The translations under genes were made by a program, and so were the position numbers. DNA of 64,000 nucleotides from Crocinitomicaceae bacterium (GTDB lineage Bacteria; Bacteroidota; Bacteroidia; Flavobacteriales_D; Crocinitomicaceae), in NCBI GenBank assembly GCA_002709305.1, contig PAQM01000024.1:1-64000 (forward strand), in the 5' to 3' direction. The notes under the pieces were generated by a model, which did not search any database, was not told the DNA's origin, and saw only the letters and a list, made by a program, of their open reading frames with translations. This document shows positions 45,119-52,887 of this stretch, one piece after another (the stretch's first letter is position 1; each line of letters starts with the position of its first letter).

Positions 45119-45165
45119 CAAATTTAACATATTTTGTTTAACAAACTAAAAAAAAAGTTAAACAG
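45119..45165 (-). promoter_or_regulatory. Proteorhodopsin promoter with inverted-repeat motifs
   Basis: On the minus strand TAAATTTG at 45119-45126 matches the TAnnTTTG -7 box, 26 bp upstream of the ATG. A TTG lies at 45142-45144, with a short 15-bp spacer. A 13-bp palindrome, TTTGTT-T-AACAAA, at 45133-45145 overlaps the spacer and -33 region. A related half-site, GTTAAACAG at 45157-45165, forms an inverted pair with TTGTTTAAC at 45134-45142. These look like operator sites. Confidence 0.55.
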
Positions 45166-45206
45166 TTTTAAAAAATTATTTTTTTTTAATTAATAATTTT
45201 CTTCAT

Positions 45207-45214
45207 TACTTTTG
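45207..45214 (+). promoter_or_regulatory. Predicted -7 box of rnpB
   Basis: TACTTTTG is a perfect TAnnTTTG match. Seven bases downstream is the predicted 5' end of RNase P RNA (about 45221-45222). A TTT lies 19 bp upstream in the -33 position. Confidence 0.6.
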
Positions 45215-45221
45215 TAAGTAG

Positions 45222-45600
45222 GGCAAATCAGCTTATCGCTTTATATGAAAATTGTAAAGAGGAAAGTCTGGGCAGCAAAGAGCACCATACTTCTTAACGG
45301 GAAGGGTTCACATTAATTATTTTTTTGTGAACACAGAAAGTGCCACAGAAAGTTAAACTACCTATATTTTTAAATATGGGAAAAGGTGAAAAGGTGAGGT
45401 AAGAGCTCACCAGATGTATGGTGACATACATTGCTTGGTAAACCTTATGGGCTGAAAAACCATGTAAACCTAGTATTGAGGGCTGCTCGTCCAATCTAGG
45501 AGGGTAGGTTGTTTGACGTTAATGGAGACATTAACGCTAGAGAAATGATAAGCGCTATAGTCATAAGATTTTAGTTACAGAACCCGGCTTACGATTTGTC
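45222..45600 (+). ncRNA. rnpB: RNase P RNA
   Basis: The bacterial RNase P RNA core is visible: GAGGAAAGTCTGGGC in the first third, a conserved ACAGAA with CCGGCTTA near the 3' end, and an AGAGCACC/GCCACAGAAA-type middle region. The ends pair as stem P1 (GGCAAATC at 45222-45229 with GATTTGTC at 45593-45600, one G-U). A nearby long-range pair AGCTTATCGC/GATAAGCGCT also fits. A run of T follows at once. It matures tRNA 5' ends with the RnpA protein, which is not in this window. Confidence 0.95.
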
Positions 45601-45647
45601 TTTTTTTTAACTGAGATTTACAAAAATAAAATTGTAATTGAATTAAT

Positions 45648-46196
45648 ATGGAATCAACAAAAAAAGAGTTGAAATTAAAACATCTTTTAACAGAGATTAA
45701 ATCCGATAATATAGACAAAGTTTCAAAGGCAATTAAATCTCTTGAAATACATGGAGATTCTTCCGTTATTCTTCCTTTATCCGAAATATTACTTTCAGGT
45801 ATAAACAAAAAAAATCAAGAAGAAATTATAGAGTTTTTATCTAGCTTGAAGGATACTAGTGTTATTGTTGAAATTATGGAAATTATTAGAGATATTAAAT
45901 TTATCTCTATTCGACCTATTATGCTATCTGTAGTGTGGAATACAAAGGTTGATTTTAGTCATTATATTGATGAATTTGTTGAAATAGCTACTAAAGGATC
46001 AATGATAGAAGCATTAGATTGTTTAACTATTATTGAAAATCTTGAGGGTCCATTTATGGAGGAGAATATACTTGAATGCCATTTACACTTAAAGGATTAT
46101 ATCAAATCATCTAGTAAGAAAGAACAACATAAAGAATCTTTATTACAAGAAATCGCTTTAAAAATTAAAGAAATCACGGAACATATAGATAATTAA
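45648..46196 (+). CDS. Alpha-helical HEAT-like hypothetical protein
   Basis: This 182-residue acidic cytoplasmic protein consists of regular helices of about 15-20 residues, in a HEAT-repeat-like pattern (IDKVSKAIKSLEIHGDSSVI and DTSVIVEIMEIIRDIKF). It follows rnpB by 47 bp. The 3' end overlaps the convergent sufD gene by 4 bp. Function unknown; a protein-binding scaffold is a guess from fold. Confidence 0.68.
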   Translation: MESTKKELKLKHLLTEIKSDNIDKVSKAIKSLEIHGDSSVILPLSEILLSGINKKNQEEIIEFLSSLKDTSVIVEIMEIIRDIKFISIRPIMLSVVWNTKVDFSHYIDEFVEIATKGSMIEALDCLTIIENLEGPFMEENILECHLHLKDYIKSSSKKEQHKESLLQEIALKIKEITEHIDN

Positions 46197-47446
46197 AAAT
46201 TCCATTCAAATCTATCATTTAATAATTGAGATATATATCCTTTGATATTTTGATTTTCGATGTTATTAATTACATCTTGAAAGAATGCTGAGATAAGTAT
46301 ATTTCGAGCTGACTTATCAGATAATCCACGAGTTTTTAGATAGAAAATAGAATTTTGATCTAATTCACCAATAGTCGATCCATGTGAACATTTAACATCA
46401 TCTGCATATATTTCTAATTCTGGTTTTGAATTAATTGATGCATTGTCTGATAATAATATATTTTTATTTGATTGAAATGCATTAATCTTTTGAGCATTTT
46501 TACGCACAAAAACTTTACCATTAAATACTGCTGTTGAGTTATCATCCATTACACCTTTGTATAATTCATGAGAAATGCAATTTTCTACTTTATGGTCAAC
46601 TATAGAATGATTGTCTACATGTTGGTTATTTTTTAATACATAGGCTCCATTTAGATGAGTTTCACAGTTTTGCCCGTTAACATGAATGTTTAAATTATTT
46701 CTAACTATTCTACCATTTAGAGTAAAGGTGTTTATCTTAAAAATTGATTCTTGTTCTTGTTTAACTTGTTCTGTATTGATATGAAATGATTGTTCGGATT
46801 CAGATTGAATTTTATCTATGTTCAATTTAGCGTTTTTAGCAACTTGAATTTCAGAAGTTGAATTACAAAAATTATTATTTCCTGAATCACAGAAAAAACC
46901 TTGAATAAAAGAAGAATTAGAAGATTCCCCAGCATTAATTATTACTTTGAAATTAGAGATTATATTATCGCCTTTTAAGATATGGATAATCTGTATAGGT
47001 TTTTCTAATTTAGTACCTGGTTTAATATCGATCAAAAGTCCATCATTTAAATAGAAAGTATTTATAGCATTAAAAATTTCACCTTTAATTTTTAGGGAGC
47101 TATTAACAAATTCATTATTTTTTTTTGAAAGAACTTTTATTTCAACACCTACAGGAATTTTTTTAGATGAATGTATATTTGAAAAGTGACCATTAATAAA
47201 GATGAAAGAGTATTTAGTATCATCAATTATATATCTAGATATATTATCAATATTGGCTTTATTATTTTCAAAGTTAATATTCCCAAGTTTTGATACTCTA
47301 GTATATTTCCAATTTTCAATTTTTGAGTTGGGTAAAGGTGTATTTTTTATAACAGATATAGCATTTTTTTTATCTTCCTTATTAATATTAATAGCGGTTT
47401 CTTTTAGGAGAGAATTAAGATTGAAATTGTTTTTTTGCTCTGTCAT
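46193..47446 (-). CDS. sufD: Fe-S cluster assembly protein SufD
   Basis: This 417-residue protein matches the SufB/SufD beta-helix family: VPVGVEIKVL-like strands, HVNGQNCETHLNGAYVLKNNQHVDNHSIVDH, DDNSTAVFNGKVFVRKNAQKINAFQSNKNILL and the C-terminal DDVKCSHGSTIGELDQNSIFYLKTRGL. SufD is the scaffold partner of SufB and SufC. It is the last gene of the four-gene suf operon here. The usual downstream sufS and sufE are not in this position; the next gene converges on it. Confidence 0.95.
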   Translation of the reverse strand: MTEQKNNFNLNSLLKETAININKEDKKNAISVIKNTPLPNSKIENWKYTRVSKLGNINFENNKANIDNISRYIIDDTKYSFIFINGHFSNIHSSKKIPVGVEIKVLSKKNNEFVNSSLKIKGEIFNAINTFYLNDGLLIDIKPGTKLEKPIQIIHILKGDNIISNFKVIINAGESSNSSFIQGFFCDSGNNNFCNSTSEIQVAKNAKLNIDKIQSESEQSFHINTEQVKQEQESIFKINTFTLNGRIVRNNLNIHVNGQNCETHLNGAYVLKNNQHVDNHSIVDHKVENCISHELYKGVMDDNSTAVFNGKVFVRKNAQKINAFQSNKNILLSDNASINSKPELEIYADDVKCSHGSTIGELDQNSIFYLKTRGLSDKSARNILISAFFQDVINNIENQNIKGYISQLLNDRFEWNF

Positions 47447-47449
47447 TTT

Positions 47450-48202
47450 CTAAATATCATTTTCTTTTTTAATCCAATCGTAACCATTTTTCTCTAATTT
47501 AAGAGCAAGGTCTTTATCTCCTGATTTAACTATTCTTCCATCCATTAAAACGTGAACAAAATCAGGGACAATATAATCTAATAAGCGTTGATAATGTGTT
47601 ATTACAATTGTTGCATTATTTTCATTTTTTAATTTATTTACACCATTTGCTACAATTCTTAATGCATCAATATCTAAGCCTGAATCTGTTTCATCAAGAA
47701 TAGATAGTTTTGGATTTAGCATAGCCATTTGAAATATTTCATTTCTTTTTTTCTCGCCACCAGAAAAACCTTCGTTGACTGATCGAGAAGTTAATTTTGC
47801 ATTTAGTTCTACTAATTTTGATTTTTCACGAACTAAATTCATATAATCTTTAGCTGTAATAGGTTCATGACCATTTTTCTCTCTTTTTTCATTAATTGCT
47901 GTTTTTAAGAAATTGATATTAGAAACACCAGGGATTTCTATTGGATATTGAAAGGCTAAAAATAATCCTGCCCAAGCTCTCTCCTCTGTAGATAATTCTA
48001 AAAGGTCCTCTCCACAAAAAACAATTGAACCATTTGTCACATCATATTCTTCTTTCCCAGCCAATATAGATGCGAAAGTACTTTTACCTGAACCATTAGG
48101 TCCCATGATTGCATGTATTTCTCCCTTATTAACATTCAGACTTAATCCTTTAAGGATTTCTTTTCCTTCAATTTTAGCATGTAAATTTTTTATCTCAATC
48201 AT
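47450..48202 (-). CDS. sufC: Fe-S cluster assembly ATPase SufC
   Basis: ATG at 48202 (MIEIKNLHAKIEG) gives 250 residues; an upstream GTG at 48211 is also open. The ABC ATPase motifs are all present: Walker A GPNGSGKST, signature FSGGEKKRNE, Walker B LSILDETDSGLD and switch His in VITHYQRLL. SufC drives the SufBC2D scaffold. It lies 3 bp upstream of sufD and 15 bp downstream of sufB. Confidence 0.96.
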   Translation of the reverse strand: MIEIKNLHAKIEGKEILKGLSLNVNKGEIHAIMGPNGSGKSTFASILAGKEEYDVTNGSIVFCGEDLLELSTEERAWAGLFLAFQYPIEIPGVSNINFLKTAINEKREKNGHEPITAKDYMNLVREKSKLVELNAKLTSRSVNEGFSGGEKKRNEIFQMAMLNPKLSILDETDSGLDIDALRIVANGVNKLKNENNATIVITHYQRLLDYIVPDFVHVLMDGRIVKSGDKDLALKLEKNGYDWIKKENDI

Positions 48203-48217
48203 TTTAATCACATTGTT

Positions 48218-49672
48218 TTAACCTACTGATCCTTCAAGACTTATTGTTAATAGTTTTTGTGCTTCAACAGCAAATTCCATAGGTAATTTGTTTAATATTT
48301 CTTTGCAATATCCATTAACAATTAAACTAATTGCTTTTTCTTCTGTAATTCCTCTTTGAAGACAATAAAATATTTGGTCTTCACCAATTTTTGAAGTAGT
48401 TGCTTCATGTTCAATTTTAGCATTTTTATTTTTACATTCTATATATGGGAATGTATGTGCTCCACATTCATCTGACATTAGCAACGAATCACATTGTGAA
48501 AAATTTCTAGCATTTTTTGCATTTTTATGAATTTGAACCAAACCTCTATATGAATTATTTGATTTTCCGGCCGAAATTCCCTTAGATATTATAGTACTTT
48601 TTGTATTCTTACCTAAATGAATCATTTTTGTTCCAGTATCTGCTTGTTGAAAATTATTTGTTACTGCTACAGAATAGAATTCACCTATAGAGTTATCACC
48701 TTTTAAAATGCATGATGGATACTTCCATGTAACTGCTGAACCAGTTTCAACTTGTGTCCATGATATTTTCGAATTTTTTTCACATAAGCCTCGTTTTGTC
48801 ACAAAATTGAAAATACCTCCTAATCCATTTTTATCTCCAGGATACCAGTTTTGAACAGTAGAATATTTTATCTCAGCATTTTCCATTGCTATTAGTTCAA
48901 CTACAGCAGCGTGTAGCTGATTTTCATCACGTTGGGGCGCTGTACAGCCTTCAAGATAGGAAACGTATGAATCTTCATCTGCTATTACAAGTGTTCTTTC
49001 AAATTGACCAGTTTCACCTTCATTAATTCTAAAATAAGTTGATAGTTCCATAGGACATTTAACTCCTTTGGGAATATAACAAAAAGAGCCATCTGTAAAT
49101 ACTGCTGAGTTTAGTGCAGCATAAAAGTTGTCAGACGGTGGAACAACACTGCCCATATATCTTTTAACTAAATTAGGATGTTCTTTAACTGCTTCAGAAA
49201 ATGAACAAAAAATAATTCCTAGTTCTTTTAATTTTGATTGAAAAGAAGTAGCAACAGAAACAGAATCCATAACAAAATCAACTGCTACGTTTGTTCCTGT
49301 AATTCTTTTCTGTTCTTCTAATGAAATACCAAGCTTTTTCATTGTTTCTTTCATCTCTGGTTCTACGTCTTCCCAGCTTTCATACTTTTTTGATTGTTTT
49401 GGAGCAGCATAATAACTAATATCTTGAAATTTGGGTTCAGTAAATTTAACATGTGCCCAATTCGGATTTTCCATTGATTTCCAGATTTTAAAAGCCTTTA
49501 ATCTATTTTGTAATAGCCATTCTGGTTCCTGTTTTTTTGAAGAAATTAATTTAATAATATCTTCGGTAAGACCTTTGGGAGCCTTATCTGATTTAATATC
49601 AGTAGTGAATCCAAACTTGTATTCTTGATTCTTTAAATCTTGAGCTAATTGATCTTCTGTATAATTTGCCAT
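48218..49672 (-). CDS. sufB: Fe-S cluster assembly scaffold SufB
   Basis: This 484-residue protein has the SufB signatures [81 protein letters not shown] and, near the C-terminus, [25 protein letters not shown], with the conserved Cys used in cluster assembly. It forms the SufBC2D complex. It is the second gene of the operon, 6 bp after the A-type carrier gene. Confidence 0.96.
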   Translation of the reverse strand: MANYTEDQLAQDLKNQEYKFGFTTDIKSDKAPKGLTEDIIKLISSKKQEPEWLLQNRLKAFKIWKSMENPNWAHVKFTEPKFQDISYYAAPKQSKKYESWEDVEPEMKETMKKLGISLEEQKRITGTNVAVDFVMDSVSVATSFQSKLKELGIIFCSFSEAVKEHPNLVKRYMGSVVPPSDNFYAALNSAVFTDGSFCYIPKGVKCPMELSTYFRINEGETGQFERTLVIADEDSYVSYLEGCTAPQRDENQLHAAVVELIAMENAEIKYSTVQNWYPGDKNGLGGIFNFVTKRGLCEKNSKISWTQVETGSAVTWKYPSCILKGDNSIGEFYSVAVTNNFQQADTGTKMIHLGKNTKSTIISKGISAGKSNNSYRGLVQIHKNAKNARNFSQCDSLLMSDECGAHTFPYIECKNKNAKIEHEATTSKIGEDQIFYCLQRGITEEKAISLIVNGYCKEILNKLPMEFAVEAQKLLTISLEGSVG

Positions 49673-49678
49673 AAAAAG

Positions 49679-50002
49679 TTATATTGAAAATGATTCACCA
49701 CAACCACATGTTCGATCAGCATTTGGATTTATAAAAACAAAGCCTTTGCCATTAAGGCCTCCTGAATAATCTAGAGTTGTTCCTACTAGGTACAAGTAGC
49801 TTTTTTTTTCAACTACGATTTTGATATTATTGTTCTCAAATACTTTATCATTCTCAGACTCTTTATTATCAAAATCTAGTTTGTACATTAGACCGGAACA
49901 ACCACCTCCTTCAACACCTACTCGTATAAAAAGATTTGAGCGATCATCATCTTTCATAAGTCGAAGGGCTTCTTTTTTTGCAGATTCGGTTACTATTATC
50001 AT
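49679..50002 (-). CDS. A-type Fe-S carrier (SufA/IscA/ErpA family)
   Basis: This 107-residue protein has the three conserved cysteines of A-type carriers: GVEGGGCSGLMY and the C-terminal RTCGCGESF. It accepts Fe-S clusters from the SufBCD scaffold and passes them to target proteins. It is the first gene of the suf operon. A promoter and a candidate operator lie upstream at 50062-50091. Confidence 0.93.
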   Translation of the reverse strand: MIIVTESAKKEALRLMKDDDRSNLFIRVGVEGGGCSGLMYKLDFDNKESENDKVFENNNIKIVVEKKSYLYLVGTTLDYSGGLNGKGFVFINPNADRTCGCGESFSI

Positions 50003-50061
50003 AATAAATTTGTTACTATTCCATGTAGAAATAGTTAAATAACACGATGAATTAACGAGTA

Positions 50062-50091
50062 CAAAAATACCTTTTTTATGGTATTCAACAA
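50062..50091 (-). promoter_or_regulatory. suf promoter with overlapping iron-regulon palindrome
   Basis: In the minus sense, TTG (50089-50091), a 19-bp spacer and TATTTTTG (50062-50069) form a near-ideal Bacteroidota promoter. The 20-bp palindrome AATACC-N8-GGTATT at 50066-50085 fills the spacer and overlaps the first four bases of the -7 box. Bound regulator would block the promoter. The predicted leader is about 53 nt. Confidence 0.72.
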
Positions 50092-50204
50092 AAAAAAATC
50101 AAATTCTGTTTATTATTTTTTATTTATTTTAAATTTTTAATTTTCGAAAGATTATGACATCTTTGACAGTTAATTTTATTGAGTAATAAAATCTTATTTT
50201 TTGA

Positions 50205-51143
50205 ATGAAAATTTTCCATGGTTTTGAAGCATTAGATGATATAGAGAACCCTGTTTTGACAATAGGTACCTTTGATGGTGTTCATATTGGTCATCAAAAA
50301 ATCATTAAACGATTAAATATTGAAGCTGAAAAAATTGGTGGAGAATCTGTTTTATTTACATTTGACCCACATCCTAGAATAGTATTATATCCAGAAAATC
50401 ATGGCTTGAAATTAATCCAAACACAGGTTGAAAAAAATGATAAGCTACGTCGTTTTGGTTTAGATAATATTATTGTTCATCCTTTCACAAAGGAATTTTC
50501 TAGATTGTCAGCTATTGAGTTTGTGAGAGATTATCTTGTAAACAAATTACATGTAAAGAAATTAGTTATTGGTTATGATCATCAATTTGGTAAGAATAGA
50601 GAAGGAGATTTAAAATTTCTTTTTGATGTATCTGACACATATGGCTTTCAAGTTCTTGAGATTGATGCAGAAGAGATTGATGCTGTCAATATTAGTTCTA
50701 CTAAAATTCGAAAAGCTATTAAAAAAGGAGATATTAAACTTGCAAAGCGCTATTTAGGCGAACCATTTGAACTGTATGGTAAGATTATTGAAGGTCAATC
50801 TTTAGGTAGGCAGATAGGTTATCCAACAGCAAATTTAGATTTAGAAAGTGATATTAAATTAATCCCTAATGCTGGTGTATATGCTGTAAATGTTCTTCTT
50901 GATAGTGGACAAATTTATGAGGGTATGATGAACATTGGTAATCGCCCAACAGTATCTATGCATAATAATCTTTCTATAGAAGTACATTTATTTAATTTTA
51001 AAGGTAATTTATATAATCAATATATTACAGTCCAATTATTATTTAGGGTTCGAGATGAGATTAAATTTAATTCAATTTTTGATTTAAAAGAACAACTTAA
51101 AAAAGATGAAGAGTCTATTCGTGATTATTTTATTAATGGTTAG
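50205..51143 (+). CDS. ribF: Bifunctional riboflavin kinase / FAD synthetase
   Basis: This 312-residue protein has the adenylyltransferase half (about 1-160, GTFDGVHIGHQKII near residue 22 and VIGYDHQFGKNREGD) and the riboflavin kinase half (about 180-305, GKIIEGQSLGRQIGYPTANLDL and YEGMMNIGNRPTV). It makes FMN and FAD. Its ATG is divergent from the suf operon. Its last 38 bp overlap the next gene in another frame. Confidence 0.95.
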   Translation: MKIFHGFEALDDIENPVLTIGTFDGVHIGHQKIIKRLNIEAEKIGGESVLFTFDPHPRIVLYPENHGLKLIQTQVEKNDKLRRFGLDNIIVHPFTKEFSRLSAIEFVRDYLVNKLHVKKLVIGYDHQFGKNREGDLKFLFDVSDTYGFQVLEIDAEEIDAVNISSTKIRKAIKKGDIKLAKRYLGEPFELYGKIIEGQSLGRQIGYPTANLDLESDIKLIPNAGVYAVNVLLDSGQIYEGMMNIGNRPTVSMHNNLSIEVHLFNFKGNLYNQYITVQLLFRVRDEIKFNSIFDLKEQLKKDEESIRDYFING

Positions 51144-51681
51144 TATTTTTAGACTTTCCGGACAGACAGATATAAAGATTTATAAATGGGACGAAGTTTT
51201 ATTTGCATCTCCTGATACAATTTATGGCTTATCATTAGCAAAATTAAAGCTAAAATCATTGCCTAAAGAACTTTCAAAGTTTATTTACCTTAAAAAATTA
51301 GATTTAAAAAAAAATAGATTAGCTCAACTTCCTGACTTTCTTTTAGATTTTGATTCACTTGAATTTATTGATTTAGAAAAGAATCAATTGAATTATTTTC
51401 CTGTAATTTTTTGTCAAATGTCTAACTTAAAGCAGATTTTGATTGGGAATAATTTTTTTGAAACGCTACCTGAATGTATTTCAAACATAGAAAAACTTAA
51501 GTTTTTAGACCTTTACGATACACCTATAAAAAGTTTGCCAAATTCTTTTCAAAGATTAAATAACTTATATAAAGTTGACTTATCTGGAATTAAATTTAGC
51601 TCTGAATTTCAAGAGAATTGGAAAAAAAGAATGCCTAAAGTTAATTGGGAATTTGATCCTCCGTGTGCTTGTATGAGATAA
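51106..51681 (+). CDS. Secreted leucine-rich-repeat protein
   Basis: This 191-residue protein starts with a signal peptide (LFVIILLMVSIFRLSGQ) encoded inside the 3' end of ribF in a different frame. Then come about five LRR units, such as LKSLPKELSKFIYLKKLDLKKN and LAQLPDFLLDFDSLEFIDLEKN, and a C-terminal cap with CACMR. It is probably periplasmic or surface-exposed. Ligand unknown. Confidence 0.82.
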   Translation: MKSLFVIILLMVSIFRLSGQTDIKIYKWDEVLFASPDTIYGLSLAKLKLKSLPKELSKFIYLKKLDLKKNRLAQLPDFLLDFDSLEFIDLEKNQLNYFPVIFCQMSNLKQILIGNNFFETLPECISNIEKLKFLDLYDTPIKSLPNSFQRLNNLYKVDLSGIKFSSEFQENWKKRMPKVNWEFDPPCACMR

Positions 51682-51753
51682 TGATTTTTTTAAATTATTA
51701 TTTTATAATTGTGAAGTTTATGAGGTATATTGATAGGGCTTATTTTAATCATT

Positions 51754-51784
51754 TTGTTTATTTAGGTAAAAAGAATTAACTTTG
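51754..51784 (+). promoter_or_regulatory. Predicted promoter of the PorP/SprF-family gene
   Basis: TTG at 51754-51756, a 20-bp spacer and TAACTTTG at 51777-51784 match the Bacteroidota promoter consensus. The predicted leader before the ATG at 51899 is about 105 nt, long for this genome. Confidence 0.6.
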
Positions 51785-51898
51785 TAAAGTCTATAAAGCT
51801 TGAAAATTCAATGATATTAGTATATTAATTTTATTGTAGTTAAGGTTTTAAGAATTATTATTTATATAATCATTTTTTGATTTGAAAATCGACTTTTA

Positions 51899-52879
51899 AT
51901 GCGAAATATTATAGTTTCAACGTTCATCTTTTTTATTTCTATTGTTGCTTTTGCTCAGCAAGAACCACAGTTTAGTCAGTTTAATCGAAATCAATATTTA
52001 GTTAATCCAGCTGCGGCTGGCACATATAATTTTGCTGATATTACTCTAGGAGGTAGAATGCAATGGGCAGGTTTTCAAAATGCTCCAATGACCACTTATT
52101 TATATGGCTCTACTTCACTTCCTCAAAAAGATAAAGCAAGATACTATCCAAGAAAAAGAACTGTAGGTGGTCCAATTCGTCAACCAAAAAGAGATGTTGG
52201 TCAAATTAAGCACGCTTTTGGTGGTTATTTGTTTGCTGATCAATATGGAGCTTTCAAGCAAATAAGACTTTCTGGAACTTATGCTATTCATATTCCTTTA
52301 AGTAGGAAGTTAAATTTATCTTTTGGTATTGATTTAGGCTTTTCTAATCGTCAGTTTTTAAATGATAGAGCACAAACATTAAATGTGATAACTGGAATAG
52401 GAACAGATAATACATATGATCTATATTCTTCGTCAGTAAATGATTATGTTATGGATATTGGTTCAGGACTGTATTTATATTCAGAAGATTTTTATTTTGG
52501 CGTTTCTGCTGATCAATTAACTGGTGATTTAGTTCATTATGGTTTAGGGTTAGTTAATTTTGACCCAAAAATTCATTATCGTGCTGTTGCAGGATATAAT
52601 TTTATCATGAAGAATGATATTACTATTACACCAAATGTATTAGTAAAGTATGTAATGTATGCTCCAATTTCCATTGAAGGAGGCTTACAGTTAGAGTTTA
52701 AAGAACGTCTTTGGTTTGCAGGATCATATAGAAGTTCTGGTACAATCATAGGTATGGTTGGTTATAATATCAATCGTTTATTTAAAATTGCTTATTCCTT
52801 TGATTTTTCTACATCAGACATGCAAAGTTATAATGCCGGTGGACACGAATTGGTCTTAGGTATTATGCTAGGCAGATAA
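51899..52879 (+). CDS. PorP/SprF-family type IX secretion membrane protein
   Basis: This 326-residue outer-membrane protein has a signal peptide (VSTFIFFISIVAFAQ) and the family hallmark QQEPQFSQFNRNQYLVNPAAAGTY near the mature N-terminus. Amphipathic strands follow, ending HELVLGIMLGR. In gliding and T9SS systems, PorP/SprF paralogs are paired with specific secreted proteins. No obvious large secreted partner is adjacent; the next gene is convergent. Confidence 0.88.
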   Translation: MRNIIVSTFIFFISIVAFAQQEPQFSQFNRNQYLVNPAAAGTYNFADITLGGRMQWAGFQNAPMTTYLYGSTSLPQKDKARYYPRKRTVGGPIRQPKRDVGQIKHAFGGYLFADQYGAFKQIRLSGTYAIHIPLSRKLNLSFGIDLGFSNRQFLNDRAQTLNVITGIGTDNTYDLYSSSVNDYVMDIGSGLYLYSEDFYFGVSADQLTGDLVHYGLGLVNFDPKIHYRAVAGYNFIMKNDITITPNVLVKYVMYAPISIEGGLQLEFKERLWFAGSYRSSGTIIGMVGYNINRLFKIAYSFDFSTSDMQSYNAGGHELVLGIMLGR

Positions 52880-52887
52880 TTTAGATA

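Noticed and set aside
45294-45494. A 66-codon leftward frame
   Set aside because: It lies wholly inside RNase P RNA on the opposite strand.
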